From: Burkholderia sp. 4M9327F10
Lineage (GTDB): Bacteria; Pseudomonadota; Gammaproteobacteria; Burkholderiales; Burkholderiaceae
NCBI RefSeq assembly: GCF_005503145.1
Contig: NZ_SCNV01000065.1
Location: 1 to 48,428 of the forward strand
Length of the DNA stretch: 48,428 bases
Reading direction: 5' to 3'
Below are positions 40,528 to 48,428 of this stretch, piece after piece. A model generated the notes under the pieces. It saw only the letters and a list, made by a program, of their open reading frames with translations, was not told where the DNA came from and searched no databases. Positions within the stretch are counted from its first letter, which is position 1; every line of letters begins with the position of its first letter. The position numbers and the translations under genes were made by a program.

Positions 40528-41103
40528 TCAGGCGCTGGCCGCGACGCTCGTCTGCGGCTTGATCCACTCGTTGCCCTTCATGAAGGCGTCGTAAGGCGTA
40601 TGCACGATGTGATTCGTGTAGTTGCTCATCACCTTCGTCGCCACGCCGAGAATCACCTCGAACACGTTGCGGCGCGTGTAGCCGGCGGCGAGGAATGCGT
40701 CGATGTCTGCATCGGTGGCGAAGCCGCGCTCACGCACCACGACGGTCGTGAAGCGATGCAGGGCTTCGAGTTTCGCGTCGGGAAGTTCGGTGCCGGCGCG
40801 CAGTGCGTCGATCACGGCCGGGTCCACCTTGATCATCTTTGCGAGCGTGCTGTGGCCGGCCATGCAGTAGTGGCAGTCGTTCTCGAAGTTCGAGGTCAGA
40901 TAGACGACCTGCTGTTCATGCGGCGTCAGCGTACTTTTGGAGAAAAGGTCCCAGAGTGCCGAGTAACCGGCCAGCAGTTCCGGCGATTCCGACATGAAAG
41001 ACTGCAGATTGGGGACGAAGCCGAAGGCCGCTTTCGTGCCTTCGAGCAGGGGCTTCGAGTCGGCCGGTGCGGTGCCGATCGTGTAGGCGTTGAAGGTGTT
41101 CAT
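40528..41103 (-). CDS. Carboxymuconolactone decarboxylase-family (AhpD-like) protein
   Basis: A 191-aa AhpD-fold protein. The ATG at 41103 has GAGGAA upstream; the longer in-frame reading is basic, low-quality sequence. The redox motif is complete: Glu74-x2-Cys77-x2-Cys80-x3-His84 in FENDCHYCMAGHSTLAK, as in AhpD alkylhydroperoxidases. It is the first gene of a two-gene operon with the CxxC peroxiredoxin, so it is likely a thiol reductant for it or a peroxidase itself. Confidence 0.92.
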   Translation of the reverse strand: MNTFNAYTIGTAPADSKPLLEGTKAAFGFVPNLQSFMSESPELLAGYSALWDLFSKSTLTPHEQQVVYLTSNFENDCHYCMAGHSTLAKMIKVDPAVIDALRAGTELPDAKLEALHRFTTVVVRERGFATDADIDAFLAAGYTRRNVFEVILGVATKVMSNYTNHIVHTPYDAFMKGNEWIKPQTSVAASA

Positions 41104-41683
41104 CGTTGGTTCCTCTGTGGGTTGACGGTGAACACATGATCGGGCAGACGCCGTGCTGCAAGAAGGCAGGCGGCGGTGATACAACTTATTCCTTGGCGGA
41201 ATGGCAAGCCATGTTGGCACGCGCTAGCACATTGCGCTGGCTGGCGTACGCGGTCTCGCGCGGTGTTCTTCGGATGAGCGCCCCAAATAAAGATGTTAGC
41301 AAGGCATCCGGCTACCGGTCACAACTCTTTGTGCGAATTCAGTCCCACTCATCATCGCGCCGCTGCAAGCTGGAATCTGTCGCTGAACTGCGCCGCCGGA
41401 ATGCTCGCTTCTGTTCGATTTTCGGACGTTACCTACCGCTTGATCCCATGGGCAGCAACGGGTCGATAACAGACTACCGTACCGTGGCGCATGCTTTACC
41501 TGAGAGACCCGCTAGGTGGCGTATTAGGTAACGCAACAGGAATAGCCCCCGGATAACGCGACCAGGCATGCGTGCGGCGAGCTGCACGTTTTTCGACGCG
41601 CCACCGCCCGCACAGTATCGGGCGGCAAGGCGAGCCCGTTTGCTGCCCGCTGCTTCCGCAGATTGCCCGGTGTATAACCTCGC
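41104..41683. other. 580-bp intergenic region
   Basis: No gene supported. Around 41395-41475 lie GAATGCTCGCTTCTG and GGCAGCAACGGGTCGATAACAG, reminiscent of the dispersed repeat family but too worn to align firmly. TTACCT and AGGTAA near 41498 and 41525 flank a short loop. Confidence 0.4.
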
Positions 41684-42679
41684 TCACCGCCCGCCAACAA
41701 TCGCCTCACGCACCTGCGCAGCAATTTCAAACGACCTCAACCGCGCCGCATGATCGTAGATCAGCGCGGTCAACATCAACTCATCCGCACCGGTCTGCTC
41801 AATCACCGACAGCAGCCCGTCCCGCACGGTATCCGGATCTCCAATCACCGAGCAAGCAAGCGACTGCGCGACGCTGCTCAATTCCATCCCGCTCGCCTCG
41901 ACGCGCTCGACCGGCGGCTGCAACTGCCCCGGCGTGCCGCGCCGCAGATTGATGAACTGCTGCTGCAGCGAGGTGAAAAGCCGCTGGGCAGCTTCGTTAG
42001 TATCAGCAGCGAACAGGTTCACGCCAACCATCGCATAAGGCTTGTCGAGCGTAGCCGAGGGCCGGAACTGCGCGCGATAGAGCCGCAATGCCGTCAGCAT
42101 ATGATCAGGCGCAAAGTGCGAAGCAAATGCGAACGGCAACCCAAGCGCCGCCGCCAGTTGCGCGCTGAACAGCGACGAGCCAAGCAACCACAGCGGCACA
42201 TGCAGCCCCGCACCCGGCACCGCACGCACCCGCTGACCGGGCGCCGGATCGGCAAAGTAGCGCTGCAATTCAACCACATCGTCCGGGAACGAGTCAGCAC
42301 TGCCTTGCAGGTCGCGGCGCAAAGCGCGCGCAGTGGTCTGGTCAGTGCCGGGCGCGCGGCCCAGGCCCAGATCGATGCGTTCTGGATAAAGCGAGGCCAG
42401 CGTGCCGAACTGTTCGGCGATGACCAGCGGTGCGTGATTGGGCAGCATCACGCCGCCCGAACCAACCCGGATCGTCCGGGTTCCACCGGCGACATAGCCA
42501 ATCACAACTGAAGTCGCAGCGCTGGCAATGCCGGTCATGTTGTGATGCTCGGCGAGCCAGAAGCGCCGGTAGCCCCATCGTTCCACATGCTGGGCGAGAT
42601 CGAGCGTGTTGTGCAAGGCTTGCGTCGCGTTCGCGCCGGCGGTGATGGGGGAGAGGTCGAGAACCGAGAAAGGGATCAT
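41684..42679 (-). CDS. Luciferase-like (LLM class) flavin-dependent oxidoreductase
   Basis: A 331-aa TIM-barrel flavin oxidoreductase of the YhbW-like branch. The start at Met 42679 gives the usual MIPFSVLDLSPI opening; a GTG 10 codons earlier is possible. Seen: GYRRFWLAEHHNM, VGSGGVMLPNHAPLVIAEQF and PERIDLGLGRAPGTDQ. These are the three best conserved blocks. It probably uses FMNH2/F420-like chemistry with a separate reductase. It has no obvious operon partner. Confidence 0.92.
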   Translation of the reverse strand: MIPFSVLDLSPITAGANATQALHNTLDLAQHVERWGYRRFWLAEHHNMTGIASAATSVVIGYVAGGTRTIRVGSGGVMLPNHAPLVIAEQFGTLASLYPERIDLGLGRAPGTDQTTARALRRDLQGSADSFPDDVVELQRYFADPAPGQRVRAVPGAGLHVPLWLLGSSLFSAQLAAALGLPFAFASHFAPDHMLTALRLYRAQFRPSATLDKPYAMVGVNLFAADTNEAAQRLFTSLQQQFINLRRGTPGQLQPPVERVEASGMELSSVAQSLACSVIGDPDTVRDGLLSVIEQTGADELMLTALIYDHAARLRSFEIAAQVREAIVGGR

Positions 42680-43492
42680 GGCGAAGTTGTCCGTGGCTTT
42701 TCGCCGCACGGTCCGCGTCGAGCGAGATGCTCACAGGTACACCGGGCCGTCGGCAGCAAAGGCAAAAGCAAAAGCGGATTGTGCCAAAGCGCCTAAATTC
42801 CCGCTGACGCGGCGACGAAGCCCCCACCCCCGGCAGGGTGTAGTTCTGCAGGGGGGCGCCGCTTGCGTTTGAAGCGACTGCGCAATGATCGGATCAAGTC
42901 GTTTGAGGCGATGTGTTGCAATTCGTCGGATTGCCCGGACGATTGACGATATGCGCCACGATTATTGTCAAAATGCCCCGATTATCGGCGGCTAAACAAG
43001 CCAGTGTTGACGCAACTGTAAAGCACACCGGGCGAGGCAATGAAAAGGGTCTCGATTGTTGGTTCCCAATGAGCAAGACTTCTCCGGCACTGCTACAATT
43101 TTCGCGACAATGAATGTGCGTGCGATGGCCATTCAAAGGCACAGCACGGCCCATGTTTAAACCGTGCCGGCGTCTTCACCGCGTGAATTGGCCAGCCCTA
43201 TGGCTGCAACGTTCCGCGGGGGCTGACAGAAGCGTATCCGGACCCCGCCTTTACAATGGCTGGGTCTGTCGCTGTCTATTCGCTTTCGATTATCTGTCAT
43301 ATGCCCGCCGCGATATTACGGGAAATTACGTGAAAGCCTTCGCACGCTTTGCTCTGACAATTAGCTCCCTGCGGAGCTGACTGTTCAGGCGCAGGCAGAA
43401 GGAGTTCCGATCGTGCGAGCAAGCGTATCCATGAATCTCTTGTTGATTTGTCGTGCTATTGCCGGATTGCAGGTCACCGGGAGTCGGGGCCA
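42680..43492. other. 813-bp intergenic region upstream of the hpn operon
   Basis: No convincing gene; the short frames here lack ribosome sites and codon bias. It contains TACAAT -10-like boxes at 43094 and near 43253, a GCACGG/CCGTGC hairpin near 43143-43170, and an AGCTCC/GGAGCT hairpin near 43363-43378. The hpn operon promoter probably lies here. Confidence 0.4.
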
Positions 43493-44695
43493 ATGACGGT
43501 GCATTCGCTATGCGGCCTCGAGTGGCTGCTGGTTATGTTGTGCTGTGCCGCTACTGTATATGCCGGCGTTGCTGCGGTGGCGATGCCTTTTTTCAGCAAA
43601 CGCATCAGTATCCGTCGCGGCGAGTCGAGCTCGGTCAGCGTGCTCAAGCCGCTGTGCGGGATCGAGCCGCGCCTGTACGAAAACCTGGTGACGTTCTGCG
43701 AGCAGGCGCACCCATGCTTCCAGTTGCTGTTCGGCGTGTCGTCTCCGGTCGATCCGGCAATTGCGGTGGTGCGTCGCCTGCAGGCGGCGTATCCGCACTG
43801 CGATATCGAACTGGTGATCGATTCGCGCGTGCACGGCAGCAACCTCAAGGTCAGCAACCTTATCAACATGGCGCAGCGGGCGCGCCACGACATCATCGTG
43901 CTGGCCGATAGCGATATCGCCGTCGAGCCCGACTACCTGAACACGGTCACCGCACCGCTCGCCGACCCCGACACGGGCGTCGTCACCTGCCTGTACCGGG
44001 CGCAGAGCGTCGGCGGTTTCTGGCCGAGGGTGGGGGCGCTGTTCATCAACGAATGGTTCGCGCCTTCGGTGCGCGTCGCGCATGCGGGCGGCTCGCGCCG
44101 CTTCGGCTTTGGCGCGACGCTGGCGTTGCGGCGCACGACGCTGGAGGGCATCGGCGGCTTCGAGACCCTCAAGGACTGCCTCGCCGACGACTACTGGCTC
44201 GCCGAACATGCACGTTCGCTCGGCCTGACCACGGTGCTTTCGTCGGTGATGGTCGCCACCGATGTGATCGAGCCCACCTTCACGACGCTGTGGCTGCGCG
44301 AAATGCGCTGGCTGCGCACGATCCGCTCGGTGAACCCCGCGGGGTTCGCCTCGCTGATCATCACGTTCACCTCGCCGTGGCTGATGGCCGGCGCGCTGCT
44401 CGCCGCCGGACTGAGCGGCGGGGAGGGCGCTCATCCGGCCATGGCGCTCACGCTCTCGATCAGCACGGTAACCGGTATCATCGCGCGCATTCTGTTGCAT
44501 GCGCGCAGCGCCCGCATTTCGCGGACCTTCTGGCGCGATCTGCCGCTCGTGCCGCTGCGCGATACCTTGCTTGCACTGCAGTGGCTCGGTGCGGCATTCG
44601 GTTCGCACGTCGTGTGGCGCGGCGCGCGGATGTCGGTGGTCAACCGGGTGGCGCCGCCGCCCAGGCCGATCGCCGAAATGTCCGATCGCGGATAA
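43493..44695 (+). CDS. hpnI: Hopanoid glycosyltransferase HpnI
   Basis: A 400-aa membrane GT2 glycosyltransferase resembling ceramide glucosyltransferase. HpnI adds N-acetylglucosamine to bacteriohopanetetrol. The ATG at 43493 is chosen; a start 15 codons earlier is possible. Seen: an N-terminal membrane helix, VSVLKPLCGIEPRLYENL, IIVLADSDIAVEPDYL (metal-binding DxD-type), RRFGFGATLALRR, DCLADDYWLAEHA (catalytic Asp) and LREMRWLRTIR (QxxRW-like), then C-terminal helices. First gene of the hpnIJKL operon. Confidence 0.93.
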   Translation: MTVHSLCGLEWLLVMLCCAATVYAGVAAVAMPFFSKRISIRRGESSSVSVLKPLCGIEPRLYENLVTFCEQAHPCFQLLFGVSSPVDPAIAVVRRLQAAYPHCDIELVIDSRVHGSNLKVSNLINMAQRARHDIIVLADSDIAVEPDYLNTVTAPLADPDTGVVTCLYRAQSVGGFWPRVGALFINEWFAPSVRVAHAGGSRRFGFGATLALRRTTLEGIGGFETLKDCLADDYWLAEHARSLGLTTVLSSVMVATDVIEPTFTTLWLREMRWLRTIRSVNPAGFASLIITFTSPWLMAGALLAAGLSGGEGAHPAMALTLSISTVTGIIARILLHARSARISRTFWRDLPLVPLRDTLLALQWLGAAFGSHVVWRGARMSVVNRVAPPPRPIAEMSDRG

Positions 44696-44755
44696 GGGCG
44701 TTAGCATCAACTATTTAGTCAGTCATCTGAATCAACGCAGGTTGCCGGAGCATTC

Positions 44756-46177
44756 ATGAAAACGCTGTTTTTGCAGGCCCCGTCGTATGACGGTTTCGAT
44801 GGCGGCGCGGGTTCGCGCTATCAGGCGAAGCGCGAAATCCGCTCTTTCTGGTATCCCACGTGGCTCGCGCAGCCCGCGGCGCTGGTGCCCGACAGCCGCG
44901 TGCTGGATGCGCCCGCCGACGGGCTGTCGGTGGAGGCCTCGCTCGATATCGCGCAGCAGTACGAGCTCGTCATCATCCACACCAGCACGCCGTCGTTCCC
45001 CACCGATGCGATGTTTGCGCAGGACCTCAAGCAGCGCAAGCCGTCGGTGCTGATCGGCATGGTGGGCGCGAAGGTGGCCGTCGATCCCCACAACTCGCTG
45101 ACCGCAAGCGAGGCAATCGATTTCGTCTGCCGTGAAGAGTTCGACTTCACCTGCCAGGAAGTGGCAGAGGGCAAGCCGCTCGCGCAGATCCTGGGCCTGA
45201 GCTACCGCGCCGCGGACGGTTCGATCGAGCACAACGAAGCGCGCCCGATCCTCGAGAACATGGACGAGCTGCCGTTCGTAGCGCCGGTCTATAGGCGCGA
45301 CCTGAAGATCGAGAACTACTTCATCGGCTACCTGAAGCATCCGTACGTGTCCATCTACACGGGCCGTGGCTGCCGCTCGAAGTGCACGTTCTGCCTGTGG
45401 CCGCAGACGGTGGGCGGGCACCGTTACCGCACGCGCTCGGTGGAAAACGTGCTGGAAGAAGTGAAGTGGATCCGCGACAACATGCCTGAGGTCAAGGAGA
45501 TCATGTTCGACGACGACACCTTCACCGACTTCAAGCCGCGCGTGGAGGAGATTGCCCGCGGTCTGGGCAAGCTGGGCGTGACGTGGTCCTGCAACGCGAA
45601 GGCCAACGTGCCGTATTCGACGCTGAAGATCATGAAGGAGAACGGCCTGCGCCTCCTGCTGGTGGGCTACGAGTCGGGCGACGACCAGATCCTGCTGAAC
45701 ATCAAGAAGGGCCTGCGCACGGATATCGCGCGACGCTTCAGCGACGACTGCCGCAAGCTGGACATCAAGATTCACGGCACGTTTATCCTGGGCCTGCCGG
45801 GCGAGACGAAGGACACGATCGAGAAGACGATCGAGTACGCGAAGGAAATCAACCCGCACACGATCCAGGTGTCGCTGGCGGCGCCGTATCCGGGCACGAC
45901 GCTGTACAACCAGGCGGTGGAAAACGGCTGGCTGCAGGAAAACAAGGTGATCAACCTGGTGAGCAAGGAAGGCGTGCAGCTCGCGGCGATCGGCTATCCG
46001 CACCTGTCGCGCGAGGAGATCTATCACCATGTCGAGAGCTTCTACAAGCGCTTCTATTTCCGGCCGTCGAAGATCTGGGAAATCGTGCGCGAGATGCTGA
46101 TGAGCTGGGACATGATGAAGCGCCGTCTGCGTGAGGGCGTGGAGTTCTTCCGCTTCCTGCGCGCTCACGAAGCGTGA
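44756..46177 (+). CDS. hpnJ: Hopanoid radical SAM protein HpnJ
   Basis: A 473-aa B12-binding radical SAM enzyme. HpnJ is assigned to the ring contraction of the glucosamine on bacteriohopanetetrol that makes the cyclitol ether. CGGAG precedes the ATG. The N-terminal cobalamin-binding-like fold occupies about 1-150. The cluster motif is Cys206-x3-Cys210-x2-Cys213 in GRGCRSKCTFC. Also seen are MFDDDTFTD, LLVGYESGDD and FILGLPGET. C-terminal helices follow. Its TGA shares a base with the hpnK ATG. Confidence 0.96.
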   Translation: MKTLFLQAPSYDGFDGGAGSRYQAKREIRSFWYPTWLAQPAALVPDSRVLDAPADGLSVEASLDIAQQYELVIIHTSTPSFPTDAMFAQDLKQRKPSVLIGMVGAKVAVDPHNSLTASEAIDFVCREEFDFTCQEVAEGKPLAQILGLSYRAADGSIEHNEARPILENMDELPFVAPVYRRDLKIENYFIGYLKHPYVSIYTGRGCRSKCTFCLWPQTVGGHRYRTRSVENVLEEVKWIRDNMPEVKEIMFDDDTFTDFKPRVEEIARGLGKLGVTWSCNAKANVPYSTLKIMKENGLRLLLVGYESGDDQILLNIKKGLRTDIARRFSDDCRKLDIKIHGTFILGLPGETKDTIEKTIEYAKEINPHTIQVSLAAPYPGTTLYNQAVENGWLQENKVINLVSKEGVQLAAIGYPHLSREEIYHHVESFYKRFYFRPSKIWEIVREMLMSWDMMKRRLREGVEFFRFLRAHEA

Positions 46178-47043
46178 TGGCACGCGAGGCCCGTCTGCCG
46201 CAGCGCACGCTGATCTTTACGGCAGACGACTTCGGGCTGCATGAGCGTGTCAACGAGGCGGTCGAGCGCGCGCATGCGCACGGCGTGTTGACGGCGGCGA
46301 GCCTGATGGTGGCAGCGCCTGCCGCGCGTGATGCGGTAGCGCGTGCCCGCCGCTTGCCGGAACTGCGCGTCGGCCTGCACCTGGTGCTGGCCGACGGCGC
46401 GGCCTTCCTGCCGCGCGACGCCATTCCCGCGCTGGTCGACGCACGCGGCCGGTTCGGCGACAACATGGTGCGCGACGGCTTTCGCTTTTTCTTCCTGCCG
46501 CATGTGCGCAGACAGCTCGCGCTGGAAATCCGCGCGCAGTTCGAAGCGTTCGCCAAGACCGGGCTGCCGCTCGACCACGTCAATACACATAAGCATTTCC
46601 ATCTGCATCCGACGGTGCTCGGCCTGATCCTGGAGATTGGCCGCGACTACGGCATGCGCGCGATGCGCTTGCCGAGCGAATCGAGGGAGCCGTTCTGGCT
46701 GAAGCCCTGGATCGGACTGGTGCGGGCACGACTCGAGCGGGCCGGTATCGCACATAACGATTACGTGGTTGGCATTGCGAAGACGGGGCAGATGGATGAA
46801 GCGGTGCTGCTCGATGCTTTGGCGCATTTGCCCGAGGGCGTGGGCGAAATCTATTGCCACCCGGCTGTGGCGGGCGAAGGCCCATTGACGTTAGGCATGC
46901 GAACCTACCGTCACGCGGACGAACTGGCCGCGTTGCTGTCGCCGCGCGTAGCGGCCGCGATCGAGGCGGCGGGGGCGACGCGAGGCGGTTTTATCGACGT
47001 GTGCAGCCACCGCGCGCGTGACCGCGGGGTGCAGCCGTCATGA
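46177..47043 (+). CDS. hpnK: Hopanoid deacetylase HpnK (YdjC-like)
   Basis: A 288-aa YdjC/ChbG-type carbohydrate deacetylase. HpnK removes the acetyl group from N-acetylglucosaminyl-bacteriohopanetetrol, between the HpnI and HpnJ steps. The ATG overlaps the hpnJ stop (TGATG); a GTG one codon earlier is also possible. Seen: IFTADDFGLHERVNEAV (catalytic Asp pair), VGLHLVLADG, DHVNTHKHFHLHP (metal His residues) and EIYCHPAV. Its stop overlaps the hpnL start by 4 bp. Confidence 0.95.
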   Translation: MAREARLPQRTLIFTADDFGLHERVNEAVERAHAHGVLTAASLMVAAPAARDAVARARRLPELRVGLHLVLADGAAFLPRDAIPALVDARGRFGDNMVRDGFRFFFLPHVRRQLALEIRAQFEAFAKTGLPLDHVNTHKHFHLHPTVLGLILEIGRDYGMRAMRLPSESREPFWLKPWIGLVRARLERAGIAHNDYVVGIAKTGQMDEAVLLDALAHLPEGVGEIYCHPAVAGEGPLTLGMRTYRHADELAALLSPRVAAAIEAAGATRGGFIDVCSHRARDRGVQPS

Positions 47044-48029
47044 AGTGGTTGCAATGGGCCGGCTTGCCGGTGGGCATCGCGATCCTGATTGGGCTCGTGC
47101 TGCATGAGGGCTTGGCCGGCCTTATCCAGGTGATCGGCCAGGCAGGGTTTGCGCTGCTGTGGCTGCTGCCGTTTCATGCGCTGCCGCTGTTGCTCGATGC
47201 GTATGCCTGGCACTTGTTGCTCGGCAGGCGGGCGTCGCTCGTGTTTCTGTGGTGGATCGCGGCGGTGCGCGAGGCGGTGAGCCGGTTGTTGCCGGTGGCG
47301 GGGATTGGCGGCGAGATTGTCGGGATCCGGCTGGCTCAATGGCAGGTGGCGGATCTGAGCGGCGTGAGCGCGTCGGTGATCGTTGAGGTGATGGTGACGA
47401 TGGCGGTGCAGTATGCGTTTTCTGCGCTGGCGCTGGTTCTGATAGTTGTTTCGACGCATCGGGCCGACGGGGTGGGCACGATTGCGTTGTCTTTGCTTTT
47501 GTCGCTGCCATTGCCGGTGATTGCTGTTGTGCTCGTGCGGCGAGGCGGGGTTTTTCACGCTATCGAACGGTGGGCCGGGAAGTTGCTGGGGGCGTCCAGT
47601 TCGCTGCTGCAGGGCATGGATGGGCAGCAGCTCGATGCGGATATTGATGCGCTCATGAGCCGCGCTGGGGTTTTGTTGCGGGTTTTTCTTTGGCAATTGG
47701 GCGGGTATCTGCTTGGGGCGTTGGAGACTTATTGGGCTTTGGAGTTGCTTGGGCATCCGGTTTCGTTGGGCGCGGCGCTTGCTGTTGAAGGGCTTACTCA
47801 GGCTGTCAGGCATGCGGCGTTTTTTGTCCCCGCTGGGGTGGGGGTGCAGGATCTGGCTGTGGTTTTGCTCGCGCAGCTTTTTGGGGTTGATCGTGAGGTC
47901 GCTTTGTCGTTGGCGGTTGTTAAGCGCATGCGGGAGGTGCTGTTTGGGTGCTCCGCACTGGTTACCTGGCAGGTGGCTGAGGTTTGGAGGCGGAGTTCTC
48001 GGGGGGCTGGTGTTGTAGTGGGGGAGTGA
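47040..48029 (+). CDS. hpnL: Hopanoid-associated membrane protein HpnL
   Basis: A 329-aa polytopic membrane protein of the lysylphosphatidylglycerol-synthase-TM / UPF0104 type found in hopanoid clusters; its role, perhaps lipid movement, is not settled. ATGA overlap with hpnK. About eight helices, for example WAGLPVGIAILIGLVL and WLLPFHALPLLLDAYA; conserved-looking REAVSRLLPVAGIGGEIVG and FFVPAGVGVQDLAV, typical of the family. Codon use turns T-rich in the last half. Confidence 0.92.
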   Translation: MKWLQWAGLPVGIAILIGLVLHEGLAGLIQVIGQAGFALLWLLPFHALPLLLDAYAWHLLLGRRASLVFLWWIAAVREAVSRLLPVAGIGGEIVGIRLAQWQVADLSGVSASVIVEVMVTMAVQYAFSALALVLIVVSTHRADGVGTIALSLLLSLPLPVIAVVLVRRGGVFHAIERWAGKLLGASSSLLQGMDGQQLDADIDALMSRAGVLLRVFLWQLGGYLLGALETYWALELLGHPVSLGAALAVEGLTQAVRHAAFFVPAGVGVQDLAVVLLAQLFGVDREVALSLAVVKRMREVLFGCSALVTWQVAEVWRRSSRGAGVVVGE

Positions 48030-48428
48030 GGGTTTTTTTTGCCTGCGGCGGCTTGTTGTTTGGTTGTTGTTCTTTGGGGTGTTGGCCTTTCCTTGTTTTG
48101 TTATCGGTCTATTTGTGTTGCCCCTGTGCGGGGCGGCACTTACTTTCTTTGCCGCCGCAAAGAAAGTAAGCAAAGAAAGCGGGCTGCAACCGCTAGCTTG
48201 TAGTGAGCCATCCCGGTTCGCCACCGGGAACGGCCCAAGACGAGACCCGCCCTCGCACCACGCACGTTCGTGACACAGCACTCATCCGCTCCAGCGTCGC
48301 GCTGCGCGCCCCGCCGAAGGGCATAACGCCTTCTGCATGGTATGTAGGTATTCTAACTATATTTGGCTTGCCGATTTTCCATGAACCGGCGCCGCCGGTA
48401 TTCTGTGAACGCACCCGCACCCGCACCC
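48030..48428. other. 399-bp intergenic end of window
   Basis: No gene supported. It starts with a strongly G+T-rich stretch, then the inverted repeat at 48139-48170, then about 250 bp of GC-rich sequence of the kind that follows this repeat in Burkholderia genomes (from memory). A GCACCC triplication closes the window. Confidence 0.5.
48139..48170. repeat. Perfect 14-bp inverted repeat, REP-like or terminator
   Basis: CTTACTTTCTTTGC, loop CGCC and GCAAAGAAAGTAAG. This hairpin recurs between genes in Burkholderia-type genomes. Here it lies 110 bp after hpnL and may end the operon transcript, although no T-run follows it. Confidence 0.75.

Noticed and set aside
41106..41531. 141-codon frame between AhpD-like and LLM genes
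   Set aside because: Poor codon bias, no ribosome site, no motifs, and it overlaps likely repeat-like sequence.
42913..43113. 66-codon frame upstream of the hpn operon
   Set aside because: Non-ATG start, no ribosome site, codon use unlike the neighbours.
46911..48281. Long open frame (456 codons) on the minus strand
   Set aside because: Antisense to hpnL and the intergenic tail; Gln/Arg/Asn/Lys-rich with no domain, caused by the G+T-rich coding strand.

Overview
The window is GC-rich chromosomal DNA of a betaproteobacterium, most probably Burkholderia or Paraburkholderia. The case rests on the hopanoid side-chain cluster hpnI-hpnJ-hpnK-hpnL, a pdxY / glgA-glgC block, many LysR-type regulators (five here), and the inverted repeat CTTACTTTCTTTGC / GCAAAGAAAGTAAG that is common between genes in that group. 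I see no rRNA, tRNA, CRISPR array, prophage or intact transposase.

Layout. 0-16 kb is mostly housekeeping: a stand-alone D-Ala-D-Ala ligase and a LysR regulator, divergent from a PLP aminotransferase; a drug-efflux MFS pump; a secreted DUF3857/transglutaminase protein whose signal peptide is built from a 9-bp tandem repeat; a PAP2 phosphatase; an orphan branched-chain amino acid binding protein; pdxY; and glgC-glgA. 15-42 kb is accessory: small units of one regulator and one or two enzymes (HbpS/GlcG-like, type II NADH dehydrogenase with an Rrf2 regulator, MFS-LysR-aspartase-like lyase-ProX deacylase, SGNH esterase, peptidase S51, phosphotransferase, TetR-flavin monooxygenase, GST, SDR, peroxiredoxin, AhpD-like, luciferase-like oxidoreductase). 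Decayed copies of a dispersed intergenic repeat family and one possible MITE lie between these units. 43.5-48 kb is the hpnIJKL operon, which turns bacteriohopanetetrol into its glucosamine/cyclitol-ether forms.

Two units look most worth following up. (1) An Rrf2 regulator with the Glu-x3-His plus Cys pattern of the 2Fe-2S redox sensor RsrR. A 23-bp palindrome with half-site ACTACGA lies upstream of its own gene and of the neighbouring NADH dehydrogenase gene, where it sits exactly on the candidate -35/-10 promoter. (2) A co-directional cassette of MFS importer, LysR regulator, aspartase-superfamily lyase with altered active-site residues, and a ProX-type tRNA trans-editing deacylase. It is preceded by a perfect T-N11-A LysR box and could be a catabolic module for an amino acid that threatens translational fidelity.

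Several other regulatory sites can be read directly: a 14-bp inverted repeat on the TetR/monooxygenase promoter, three TGAATTCA palindromes between the SGNH esterase and its LysR gene, and clear intrinsic terminators at 31056 and 39773. All functional statements are from sequence reading and memory of protein families; no database search was run.
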